From assembly GCA_017521805.1 (NCBI GenBank), contig JAFXDK010000088.1, positions 1 to 46,215 on the forward strand: a DNA stretch of 46,215 nt, given 5' to 3'. The stretch comes from Ruminococcus sp. GTDB lineage: Bacteria > Bacillota > Clostridia > Oscillospirales > Ruminococcaceae. Within the stretch, counting starts at the first letter, position 1. Every line of letters starts with the position of its first letter. Below, piece after piece: positions 25,524-33,586 of this stretch. Made by a program: the position numbers and the translations under genes. The notes beneath the pieces were generated by a model. That model saw nothing but the letters and a program-made list of their open reading frames with translations, did no database searches and was not told the origin of the DNA.

Positions 25524-27230
25524 ATGCCTGAAATAATCAATAAATTGAGAGATAATATTTTCAGACGCTTTATCGCCCATGATTACGCTGTTGCTATGCA
25601 GCTTGATACAGAGCGAAACAAGGTCATCTGCTGCGACTTCATCGTTGAAGCCGATACCTCTCCACAGGACGAATTCGAGCTTTTCAAGTATCTCTACAAA
25701 AACGGCAGGAAAAACTTTGAGCCTTACTATATAATCAATGATAAATGTGCCGCCTATGCCGAAATAAAGGCTGAATACGGTAATAATATAATCGAGTATT
25801 CCCCCGAAAAAATCGTGGAATTTGCGAATACCCTCAAAGAGCTTTTCAAAACAACAAAGTATATCTGCGGCGGATTTCAGGTGCTTCACTCTCTCCGCCT
25901 CGGAATAACAGAAGCTGTAAAAAGAAGCCCTTATGTGTATTCAATCTTCACTCAGCACGGTATTACTTTTTTCAAGGACGATTTCATTTCTCAGGCATCA
26001 TACAGCTCATTCCTCTTTGATAAGCTTATGATAAGCAACGATTTCGAGAAAGAAATCTTTATTAATCGCGGCTGTTATGCAGAGGAAAATCTCATAAAGA
26101 ACGGACTTTTCCGCTGGGATTTGCTCAGCGCTGACAATGCAGAATCGGAAAAATCAATTTTCATTTACTTCACACACAGAAGATATCTGAAAAATATCGA
26201 GGAATCTGAGCTTAAAAATACCGTTTATGTGAAAACTATTCTGGGACTTCTTGAAAATCCCCGATTCAAAAAATTCGTGGAGGATAACGGCTATACCCTT
26301 AAAATTGCTCTCCACCACAGCGTATTGCAGGCTTGCGGAAGCGGTCTTTTAGAGGGAGTGAAAATTCTGGAGGATGATGAAATCGCCGACGCTAAAAAGA
26401 AATCTGCTATACTCATCACCGATTATTCCTCTATGTGCTTTGAGATGTGGTTTCAGCACAAGCCCTCAATATTCCTCAATATCCCCGACGGCGAGGACTG
26501 CATAAAATACGGTCACAAAACCGACCTTGCAGACCCTTACGGTCCCAAAAGAGAGTATATATTCAACATTGTCAACTCTGTTGAGGAATGTATGGATAAG
26601 CTGGAGGATTACCACAATACAGGCTACAAGCTGAAACCCGATGAAAAGGCTAAGCGCGACGCTTTCTTCTATCACAACGGGGATTTCTGCAAGCGTTTTT
26701 ACGAATATCTCATATCTATGAAAAAGAGCGTGAAAAAGCTTTATCAGATGCCTGTAAATACTACTGTAAACCTTGCAAGATACCCCGAAGTTGAAATATT
26801 GGGCATTGAAATGCCAACAGCTGAGGGACGCTGGATTGTCCGCAAAAAAGCATTTCTCCGCTTTTTCGTGCCCAAGTGGGATAATGGTCTTGCTGTACAG
26901 CTTTACTATGAGCCATTTTTGCTTGGCAAACAGAATAAGATCAGCGTAAAAGTTCTTGCAAACGGAAATAATGTCTGTGAAAAAGTTATCACTGAGCAGA
27001 AAAACGGTCATATCTCTTTTGATATTCCCAAGGAGTATATCGGCTCTGACGGAAAAATTGAAATCGGCTTCAGAATTTCTGGAGTTTATCCCCATGACCA
27101 GCTTGATGAAAATGCTTTAAATGATAAAAGATATCTGTCTCTCAGACTTAAAGATATGGATATTTACGAAAAATCAGAGAAATCCGCAGATACGATAACG
27201 AATCTCCGTACTGCCCGTGAATCTGAATAG
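25524..27230 (+). CDS. CDP-glycerol glycerophosphotransferase family protein (TagB/TagF-like)
   Basis: This 568-residue protein has a GT-B type catalytic domain of the TagB/TagF family: FTQHGITFFKDD at about 142-153, with the conserved histidine 145, and ILITDYSSMCFE at about 296-307, the family signature. Such enzymes add glycerol-phosphate or ribitol-phosphate units to wall teichoic acids or related glycans. From about residue 413 there is an extra C-terminal domain, mostly beta strands (VEILGIEMPTAEGRW, FFVPKWDNGLAVQLYY), which I do not recognise and which may bind glycan. The neighbouring Wzm/Wzt exporter supports a surface polymer role. A GAGGAAAGG site precedes the start. Confidence 0.87.
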   Translation: MPEIINKLRDNIFRRFIAHDYAVAMQLDTERNKVICCDFIVEADTSPQDEFELFKYLYKNGRKNFEPYYIINDKCAAYAEIKAEYGNNIIEYSPEKIVEFANTLKELFKTTKYICGGFQVLHSLRLGITEAVKRSPYVYSIFTQHGITFFKDDFISQASYSSFLFDKLMISNDFEKEIFINRGCYAEENLIKNGLFRWDLLSADNAESEKSIFIYFTHRRYLKNIEESELKNTVYVKTILGLLENPRFKKFVEDNGYTLKIALHHSVLQACGSGLLEGVKILEDDEIADAKKKSAILITDYSSMCFEMWFQHKPSIFLNIPDGEDCIKYGHKTDLADPYGPKREYIFNIVNSVEECMDKLEDYHNTGYKLKPDEKAKRDAFFYHNGDFCKRFYEYLISMKKSVKKLYQMPVNTTVNLARYPEVEILGIEMPTAEGRWIVRKKAFLRFFVPKWDNGLAVQLYYEPFLLGKQNKISVKVLANGNNVCEKVITEQKNGHISFDIPKEYIGSDGKIEIGFRISGVYPHDQLDENALNDKRYLSLRLKDMDIYEKSEKSADTITNLRTARESE

Positions 27231-27251
27231 GACAGCGTAAGGAGTGTGTAA

Positions 27252-28040
27252 ATGGTTGAAAATATAAAAGCTCAGATACACCAGATTAAAAAATATCAGT
27301 TTTTGTTTTCCGAGCTTGTAAAACGCGATTTCAAGAAAAAGTACAAGCGTACCGTTCTTGGCATGGTGTGGAGTATACTTTCTCCACTCATGCAGCTTGC
27401 GGTTATGGCTGTAGTGTTCACAAAATTTTTCGGGCGCAACACAGAGCATTATATCATATATCTCTTTTCCGGAAACCTCATTTTCTCCTTTTTCAAGGAC
27501 GCTACAAACGGCGGAATGCACGCTTTGATGCAGAATGCCAATATCATCAAGAATATCAACGTCCCGAAATATCTGTTTATGGTATCAAAGGAAGTTTCAG
27601 CCTGTATAAACTTCGGTCTTACGCTGATAATTTATTTTCTGTTTGTGGCAGTTGACGGAATACCATTCTCGCTGAAATTCTTTACACTGCTTTACCCCAT
27701 TGCCTGCCTTGTTATATTCAATATCGGTATGGGCTTTATTCTTTCGGCGATGTTCGTGGTTTTCAAGGATATCCAGTACCTTTATGAGATATTTACACAG
27801 CTTCTGATGTATGTTTCAGCGATATTCTACACAACAGACATCTATCCGCCTAAAATACAGCTGGTATTCTTCCTTAACCCTGTATACAACTATATCGCCT
27901 ATTTCCGAAGCGTTGTGATAAATGGAGTTATTCCGCCTTTATGGCATCACGGACTTTGTCTTGGTTATGCGCTGGCTGTACTGATTGCAGGTATGGTCAT
28001 TTACAAGAAAAATAACTACAAGTTTATGTATTATATCTGA
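27252..28040 (+). CDS. Polysaccharide ABC exporter permease (Wzm/TagG-like)
   Basis: This 262-residue membrane protein has an amphipathic N-terminal segment (FSELVKRDFKKKYKRTVLG, the typical start of TagG/Wzm permeases) and six membrane helices. LGMVWSILSPLMQ and LNPVYNYIAYFRS are family landmarks. With the ATPase encoded next, it should export a completed lipid-linked glycan such as a teichoic acid or O-antigen-like polymer. The start is preceded by AAGGAGTG. Confidence 0.92.
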   Translation: MVENIKAQIHQIKKYQFLFSELVKRDFKKKYKRTVLGMVWSILSPLMQLAVMAVVFTKFFGRNTEHYIIYLFSGNLIFSFFKDATNGGMHALMQNANIIKNINVPKYLFMVSKEVSACINFGLTLIIYFLFVAVDGIPFSLKFFTLLYPIACLVIFNIGMGFILSAMFVVFKDIQYLYEIFTQLLMYVSAIFYTTDIYPPKIQLVFFLNPVYNYIAYFRSVVINGVIPPLWHHGLCLGYALAVLIAGMVIYKKNNYKFMYYI

Positions 28041-28052
28041 TACGGAGGATTT

Positions 28053-28790
28053 ATGAAAACAATTGAATTGAATAACATCTCCGTATCCTATATTACAGGA
28101 GATTTTGCCAATACAGGTCTTAAAGATATATTAATTCAGAAGTTAAAAGGCACATACGTCCAAAAAGAGTTTATGGCTTTGAATAATATCACCTTTTCCA
28201 TTGATAAGGGTGAGCTTCTGGGAATTATCGGCACTAACGGTGCAGGTAAATCTACGCTGTGCAAGGTGATTTCGGGTATTATGCGCCCAACCGAGGGAAC
28301 AATGGCTGTACGCGGAAGTATTGCTTCACTTCTTGAACTTGGTACAGGCTTTGACGGCGACCTTACTGTTAAGGAAAATGCCTTTCTCCGCGGTGCTTTA
28401 CTGGGATATACCCGCGATTTTATGAACAAAACATATGACAGTATAATCGAATTCGCTGAGCTTAAAGAGTTCGAGGACAGAAAATTCAGTCATCTTTCTT
28501 CGGGTATGAAATCGAGACTTGCTTTCTCTATTGCCTGCCTTGTAAATCCCGAAATACTCATACTTGACGAGGTGCTTTCCGTTGGCGACGGCGCTTTCCG
28601 CAAAAAGAGCGAAGCTAAAATGCAGGAGGTCATCGGCGGCGGTGCTACGACTATTCTCGTTTCCCACAGCCTTGCGCAGATAAGACGTATGGCGACTAAG
28701 GTGCTGTGGATTGAAAAGGGAAAACAGATTGACTTTGGCGATACAACGGAAATCTGCGATAAATACGAGGAATTTATAAAAAAGAAGTAG
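28053..28790 (+). CDS. Polysaccharide ABC exporter ATPase (Wzt/TagH-like)
   Basis: This 245-residue ATPase has Walker A GTNGAGKST, the signature LSSGMKSR, Walker B ILILDEVLSVGD and the H-loop SHSLAQI. The N-terminal insertion before Walker A (IQKLKGTYVQKEFMALNN) and the LLELGTGFDGDLT segment are typical of Wzt/TagH/RfbE transporters. There is no C-terminal carbohydrate-binding domain, so this is the short form that does not recognise a chain terminus. It pairs with the permease just upstream. Confidence 0.94.
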   Translation: MKTIELNNISVSYITGDFANTGLKDILIQKLKGTYVQKEFMALNNITFSIDKGELLGIIGTNGAGKSTLCKVISGIMRPTEGTMAVRGSIASLLELGTGFDGDLTVKENAFLRGALLGYTRDFMNKTYDSIIEFAELKEFEDRKFSHLSSGMKSRLAFSIACLVNPEILILDEVLSVGDGAFRKKSEAKMQEVIGGGATTILVSHSLAQIRRMATKVLWIEKGKQIDFGDTTEICDKYEEFIKKK

Positions 28791-28797
28791 GTGTGAA

Positions 28798-29058
28798 ATG
28801 GAAATCAAGAAAAAATTTCAGTGTAAATGCTGCGGTTATTTTACTCTCGGTGAGGAGGGCAGCTATGACATATGTCCTGTGTGCTTCTGGGAGGACGATG
28901 AGGCTATGTACCGCGATCCCGATATGACAGGGGGAGCAAACAGAGTATCTCTGACAGAAGCAAGAGCCAATTACAAGGATTACGGCGCTTGCATGGAGGA
29001 ATTCCTGCCATTTGTCCGTGAACCTCTTGAAGAAGAAAAAACAGAATCAGAATTATAA
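28798..29058 (+). CDS. CPCC-family cysteine-rich protein
   Basis: This 86-residue protein has CKCCGYFTLGEEGSYDICPVCFWEDD, the pattern of the cysteine-rich CPCC family, with two CxxC-type pairs that probably bind zinc; the family's usual first motif CPCC is CKCC here. The rest contains NRVSLTEARANYKDYG, also common in the family. Its function is unknown. It starts seven bases after the ATPase and ends at a terminator, so it is the last gene of this operon. Confidence 0.85.
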   Translation: MEIKKKFQCKCCGYFTLGEEGSYDICPVCFWEDDEAMYRDPDMTGGANRVSLTEARANYKDYGACMEEFLPFVREPLEEEKTESEL

Positions 29059-29066
29059 TATTACAT

Positions 29067-29096
29067 GGCTGGGGTTCGCTCCAGCTTTTTTTATTT
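29067..29096 (+). terminator. Terminator of the glycan export operon
   Basis: GCTGG and CCAGC form a short stem followed by TTTTTTTATTTTTAT, just after the CPCC-protein gene. Confidence 0.7.
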
Positions 29097-29397
29097 TTAT
29101 ACATCTTTTTTATCACTTCCTTTCTGTGAAATCTGTGTGTGAAAAATCTGCCTGAAAAATAAAACTCCCTCCATAAATAGGCTGAAATGAGCCATTTTGC
29201 AACGGAAAAACGTTGCATTTTGAAAAATAATTTTTATTTTCTACTTTTTCAACAATTGTCAACAGCTATTTTTATGCATGTATAACAGAATTTACTGTAA
29301 TATGTTTTTGCATCAATTGTTATATATATTTATTATCGAACTGTGTTTCGATGTCCGCGGATATGTCGTGATTTGCATGAAAACTTAGTGAAATTTA
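29097..29397. other. AT-rich intergenic region without a gene
   Basis: This 300-base stretch is AT-rich. It holds one 7-bp palindrome, TGCAACG/CGTTGCA (29198-29217), of unknown role. No gene is visible. Confidence 0.6.
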
Positions 29398-29426
29398 TTG
29401 CATTTGTAACGAAAATGTGATATAAT
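29398..29426 (+). promoter_or_regulatory. Sigma-A promoter for the leucine-rich-repeat protein pair
   Basis: TTGCAT and TATAAT are 17 bases apart, about 44 bases before the first start codon. Confidence 0.7.
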
Positions 29427-29469
29427 GTTATAAAAATGAGCGTTTGTTTACGCTGAAACGAGGGAAAAC

Positions 29470-31632
29470 ATGAATAACTATAAAAAAATTACTGCCGCCC
29501 TTATGGGTCTGCTTATTTCAGTGTCGGCTGCAGTTCCTGCTATGGCTGTTTACGCTGATAACGAGGAAACTGCTACAGAAGCTATAGCCGAGGAATCCGA
29601 GGATTCTGCCGCTGTTACTGCTGAAAACGAAACCGAAGAAGAAGTTTACAAGGAATCCGGCGATTATGTGTATATGATTACAGATGAGGGAACTGTGTGC
29701 ATTACTGCCTGCCGTTCAGATGCCGAAGATGTAGAAATTCCGTCGGAAATTGACGGCATTGCTGTAACGGAAATCGGTGGACAGGCGTTTTTGCAGAGCA
29801 ATATCAAAAAGCTTACAATTCCTGCATCTGTTACATCAATAGCCGAGGAAAATCCTTTTTGTCCAATGCTTTTTCTTGAGGAAATTATTGTTGATGAAGC
29901 CAATGAAAACTATATCGTAGCTGACGGCGTTCTCTATACAAAGGATATGAAAACACTTGTATCATATCCAGTTAAAAAGAAAGGCGCTTCCTTTACTATC
30001 CCCGACAGCATTGAAACTATCGGAATTGCCGCAATTTACGGCACTGAACTGGAGGAAATAATTATCCCCGACAGTGTCACTTCTATAAAACGTCACTGCT
30101 TCAACGGTAATGAGAATCTTAAAAAAATTGACATGAGTAATACTGTCATTGAGCAGATTTCACCTATGTGCTTTGCTGATTGTATAAATCTCACTGAAGT
30201 TATATTCTCCGAAAGCACTACATATATCGAAGTCGGCGGATTTATGAACTGCGAAAAGCTGGAAAATATTACTCTGCCCTCCAAGCTTGAATATATTGGA
30301 CAGAACGCTTTTCTTGGTACTTCTGTTAAAAAAATTATTATCCCCGATACTGTTACTAATATCGGATACTGCGCTTTCGGCTACGACAAGGACGAAAAAC
30401 CAATGAAAGGTGTTACGATTATAGGTTCTGAAGGTTCTATGGCTGAGATTTATGCTTCAGATACCGATACCGACAACGATTACGCCAACGACTTCACATT
30501 TATGGATTTTACAGAATTTGAAAGACGTGAGGAATACAACGCTCTTGACAGAAAATTCGTAGATGATTTTGAATATGCTGTTGTTGACGGCGAGGGTATG
30601 ATTACAGCCTGCATCGCTGTGGGCGACACTGTTACAGTTCCCTCTGAAATCGACGGTATAAAGATTACATCACTTTACTATGACGCTCTTATTGCCTGCG
30701 ATGCTCCCGTAATTATTCTTCCCGATACAATAAAGACAATCGGCGATTATGCTTTTCCGCAGAATATTGAGGAAATTACAATTCCCAGCGATGTCACATT
30801 CGAGAATGAGGAGGAATTCTTCCTGAAATATCAGCACCTCAGAGCAATTAATGTTCTTGAGGGCGATGGTAAATACTCCTCTCAGGACGGCGTACTCTAC
30901 AACAAGGACAAATCCCTGCTTATCGCCTATCCTGCAATGAAGCTTGATGAAAATTTTGTTATACCCGAAACTGTAAAGGAAATTGCAAAATCAGGCTTCT
31001 GTTATAATATAAATCTCAAATCCGTTGAGCTTCCTGCTGTTGAAATAGTCGGCGAATACGCTTTCGAGGGCTGTACAAGCCTCACAGACGCTAAGCTTTC
31101 TGACAGCCTCAAGGAAGTCCGCAGAAACGCTTTCCTCGGCTGCTACAATATGCTCACTATGCGTGTGCCTGCAAGCGTTGATTCTATCAGCGAATACGCT
31201 TTCGGCTACGACTACGATGAGGAGCTTGCCGCTGATATTCAGCAGAATATGGAGCAGTATGCACAGTCGGGACAGTCTGTTATTATGCCTTACTCCGTAA
31301 TAGAGGGCTTTAAAATGTACGTTGACGAGGACTCCCTTGCACATCGTTACGCTGTTGATAACAACATCGAAGTTGTGCTGAATACTGTAGCTGTCGGCAA
31401 GAAAAACGTTGACAAGAACTTCCTCTATGTTATTATCGGCGCGGCAATCGCTCTGGTGCTTGGTTTTGTCGGTTTCCTGACAGGAAAAGGCATAAGCAAA
31501 AAGAAAAAGGAAAAAGCAGCCGCCCAGCGCAAGGCTAAATCCGCTGAAAAATTAGCAGAAAAAAACGTGGAGGAATCCGAAGAAAGCAATTCTGAGGAAG
31601 AAGCGAAGGAGGAATCCGATGAAGATAAATAA
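29470..31632 (+). CDS. BspA-type leucine-rich-repeat surface protein, membrane anchored
   Basis: This 720-residue protein has a signal peptide (1-29, ending near MAVYA), an acidic stretch, and many LRR_5/BspA units with the pattern IxIPDSVTSIxxxCFxxNxxLKxI. Two blocks of repeats (about 75-335 and 375-615) each begin with a DVEIPSEIDGI-like segment. At 653-675 a single membrane helix is followed by a lysine-rich then acidic cytoplasmic tail. There is no LPxTG motif, so it is anchored by the helix. BspA-like proteins mediate adhesion or ligand binding. The 3' end overlaps the next LRR gene by 14 bases. Confidence 0.88.
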   Translation: MNNYKKITAALMGLLISVSAAVPAMAVYADNEETATEAIAEESEDSAAVTAENETEEEVYKESGDYVYMITDEGTVCITACRSDAEDVEIPSEIDGIAVTEIGGQAFLQSNIKKLTIPASVTSIAEENPFCPMLFLEEIIVDEANENYIVADGVLYTKDMKTLVSYPVKKKGASFTIPDSIETIGIAAIYGTELEEIIIPDSVTSIKRHCFNGNENLKKIDMSNTVIEQISPMCFADCINLTEVIFSESTTYIEVGGFMNCEKLENITLPSKLEYIGQNAFLGTSVKKIIIPDTVTNIGYCAFGYDKDEKPMKGVTIIGSEGSMAEIYASDTDTDNDYANDFTFMDFTEFERREEYNALDRKFVDDFEYAVVDGEGMITACIAVGDTVTVPSEIDGIKITSLYYDALIACDAPVIILPDTIKTIGDYAFPQNIEEITIPSDVTFENEEEFFLKYQHLRAINVLEGDGKYSSQDGVLYNKDKSLLIAYPAMKLDENFVIPETVKEIAKSGFCYNINLKSVELPAVEIVGEYAFEGCTSLTDAKLSDSLKEVRRNAFLGCYNMLTMRVPASVDSISEYAFGYDYDEELAADIQQNMEQYAQSGQSVIMPYSVIEGFKMYVDEDSLAHRYAVDNNIEVVLNTVAVGKKNVDKNFLYVIIGAAIALVLGFVGFLTGKGISKKKKEKAAAQRKAKSAEKLAEKNVEESEESNSEEEAKEESDEDK

Positions 31633-32962
31633 GATTTTTTCCGTCGTATTAGCGTCATTCTCCGCATTTACAATGTCAGCCCTGACAGGATTTGCATATT
31701 CAGGCACTCAGACCGGTGACACTCTCACTGACGGTACTTTCAGCTATGAGCTCCGCGACGGCTCTTATACCATTGTCGGCTGTAATGTTGACGCTCTTGT
31801 TGAGGAAATACCTGAGCTTAGAAACGGCTACGCTATTACTGCTATTGATGACAAAGCACTTTCAAACTGCGCTAATATTAAAACTCTTACAATTCCTGAT
31901 ACTGTTACTTCTATCGGCGATAATGCCTTTGCAGGCTGTACGTCCCTTAAAGAAATAAGACTGCCGAAAAAGATTAAAAATATTGGTCAGGGAATGTTTA
32001 TGGGCTGTACTAATCTTGAAAAGGTAGACATTCCCGATTCTGTAAATACTATCGAATCCTACGCTTTCTACAACTGCTCACTTCTGAAAGAAGTAACTCT
32101 CCCCGGTGAGCTTTCCATAATTGAGCCTATGGCTTTTGCAGAGTGCAGTTCTATTGAAAATATTGACGCAAGTCAGTGCAGCAGCTATGTCTTTGAGGAT
32201 AATTTCCTCATGAACAGCGACAAAACCAGCATTTGCAGAGCTTCTGCAAAAATTACAGGTGATGTTTATATCCCCGACGGAATTACACGAATTGAAGCTG
32301 GTGCATTTTCAGTATGCGCAGGAATTGAAAATCTGTTTATTCCCTCCTCTGTAGAGTATATCGGCGAGGACGCTTTCGGCTACTGTGTGGCTCTGAAAAA
32401 TATTGATTTCTCTGAGGGTCTTAAAACTATTGCTGATATTGCATTTAAAAATTGCCCGAATCTTGAAACTCTTGATTTTCCCACAACTCTTGTGGAAATA
32501 GGCTCCGGTGCCTTTTACAGCTGTTCTTCACTTACAAGAGCTGTTATCCCTGAGGGTACACAGACAATCGGTGAGGGCGCGTTTGTAAACTGTTCACAGC
32601 TGAAAAATGTAAGTATTCCAAAAAGTGTGGAATCTGTGGGCGCTAATGCTTTCGGTTATTCTTTTGACGCTGAGGGAAATTATAGCTTAGAGGATGATTT
32701 CAGCCTCAGTGTATTCTCAGGCAGTGCAGGTGCTGATTATGCCAAGGACAGCGATGTTGAATTTTCCTATGTTGACAAAAATCTCAAATCACTGGCATTT
32801 ATCATAATTGCTGTCGCACTTATTGCTGCAGCTGTCATTTTTGCGGTTGTGCTTATGGCAAGAAGCCGCAAGGGAGCTCCTGCTTCCGCTAAAAAGGCTG
32901 AAAAGCTTGCTAAGGAAAAGGAAGCGGAAGAAAATTACAAAAAGATTATTGATAATGAATAA
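31619..32962 (+). CDS. BspA-type leucine-rich-repeat surface protein, membrane anchored (second)
   Basis: This 447-residue protein has a signal peptide (1-25, FTMSALTGFAYS), at least ten LRR_5 units (about 45-370, such as IPDTVTSIGDNAFAGCTSLK) and a C-terminal membrane helix (about 388-412) with a basic tail. The design is the same as that of the upstream protein, so the two may act together at the cell surface. Its start codon is inside the end of the upstream gene, and GAGGAATCC in that gene serves as its ribosome site. Confidence 0.88.
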   Translation: MKINKIFSVVLASFSAFTMSALTGFAYSGTQTGDTLTDGTFSYELRDGSYTIVGCNVDALVEEIPELRNGYAITAIDDKALSNCANIKTLTIPDTVTSIGDNAFAGCTSLKEIRLPKKIKNIGQGMFMGCTNLEKVDIPDSVNTIESYAFYNCSLLKEVTLPGELSIIEPMAFAECSSIENIDASQCSSYVFEDNFLMNSDKTSICRASAKITGDVYIPDGITRIEAGAFSVCAGIENLFIPSSVEYIGEDAFGYCVALKNIDFSEGLKTIADIAFKNCPNLETLDFPTTLVEIGSGAFYSCSSLTRAVIPEGTQTIGEGAFVNCSQLKNVSIPKSVESVGANAFGYSFDAEGNYSLEDDFSLSVFSGSAGADYAKDSDVEFSYVDKNLKSLAFIIIAVALIAAAVIFAVVLMARSRKGAPASAKKAEKLAKEKEAEENYKKIIDNE

Positions 32963-32974
32963 AGCAGGAAAAAA

Positions 32975-33200
32975 TGGGATTCTAAAGGGTGAAACCCTTT
33001 AGCAGAGTCCAGAGACAGCGTCTCTGGCAGGGTGTGGGACTGGTCCCACGCAGAGCAAAGCTCTGCGATGCGTTTAAGCGCTCTGCAAGGGGTTGCCCGA
33101 ACGTGAGGCAGGATGCTGTTTGAACGTGAGGGTATATCGCACTTGGATTTGACTGCGATTGAATTGAAAAGAGTGGACGCTCTGCAAGAGAGAGCGTCCC
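32975..33200. repeat. Family A composite hairpin repeat, copy 3 (reverse, enlarged)
   Basis: This copy is in the opposite orientation. It begins TGGGATTCTAAAGGGTG and ends GAGAGAGCGTCCC. It has an additional GCAGAGC/GCTCTGC hairpin, and its second hairpin is replaced by unrelated sequence (about 33095-33170). It is followed by AAAAATCATCTTATTGTAAC, the complement of the sequence that precedes copy 4. Confidence 0.85.
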
Positions 33201-33269
33201 TTTAAAAATCATCTTATTGTAACTTTTTCGACAGACTCAGGGGACAGATTCTATCCCATTTCTTCTTGT

Positions 33270-33293
33270 GGACTGCCAAAGGCAGCCCCTACA
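33270..33293. repeat. Family B short palindromic repeat (reverse)
   Basis: GGACTGCC-AAA-GGCAGCCCCTACA, identical to the copy at 16920-16943 and the complement of the one at 15804-15829 except for flanks. Confidence 0.85.
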
Positions 33294-33368
33294 AAATCGA
33301 CTGTTTGTTCCCAAATTATCCGTCAATATTTATTCAAGCATTTAATTTAAATTTCCTTTCAATTTTAC

Positions 33369-33397
33369 TTGACAAAATATAAGAAATGTGTTATAAT
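33369..33397 (+). promoter_or_regulatory. Consensus sigma-A promoter of the SRP RNA and dnaX
   Basis: Perfect TTGACA and TATAAT hexamers are 17 bases apart, about 40 bases before the SRP RNA. Confidence 0.9.
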
Positions 33398-33436
33398 AAT
33401 ACTTAGAGCGTTATCGCTCGTTGTTATATGAAAAAA

Positions 33437-33566
33437 TTCCGGAATATAGATGTGCGGGCCCTGTGCAACAAGACACCGTGAACCATGTCAGGCGGGAGAC
33501 CGAGCAGCATTAAGCGGATCGTCTCGTGTGCCGCAGCAAGCCTGCACATCTATGTTCCGGATTTTT
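33437..33566 (+). ncRNA. ffs: Signal recognition particle RNA (4.5S-like)
   Basis: The long terminal stem TCCGGAATATAGATGTGC pairs with GCACATCTATGTTCCGGA. The conserved SRP core is present: GTGAACCATGTCAGG on one side and GAGCAGCA on the other, around GG-GAGA-CC, a GNRA-type tetraloop. The RNA binds Ffh and targets membrane proteins. The 3' end runs into ATTTTTATTT, a probable terminator. It lies upstream of dnaX, the usual place in Firmicutes. Ends are approximate. Confidence 0.92.
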
Positions 33567-33586
33567 ATTTGTAAAGGGGGCTTGTT

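Larger units (their letters stand above)
32963..33436. other. Repeat-filled intergenic region before the SRP RNA
   Basis: It holds family A copy 3 (32975-33200), a 26-base flank also seen at copy 4, a family B unit (33270-33293) and the promoter of the SRP RNA (33369-33397). No gene is visible. Confidence 0.65.

Noticed and set aside
29097-29397. A hidden small gene or regulatory RNA in this AT-rich gap
   Set aside because: No start with a ribosome site and no promoter-terminator pair enclose a transcript; only a single 7-bp palindrome is seen.
33437-33566. Riboswitch or tRNA-like structure before dnaX
   Set aside because: The GTGAACCATGTCAGG and GAGCAGCA core marks it clearly as SRP RNA.
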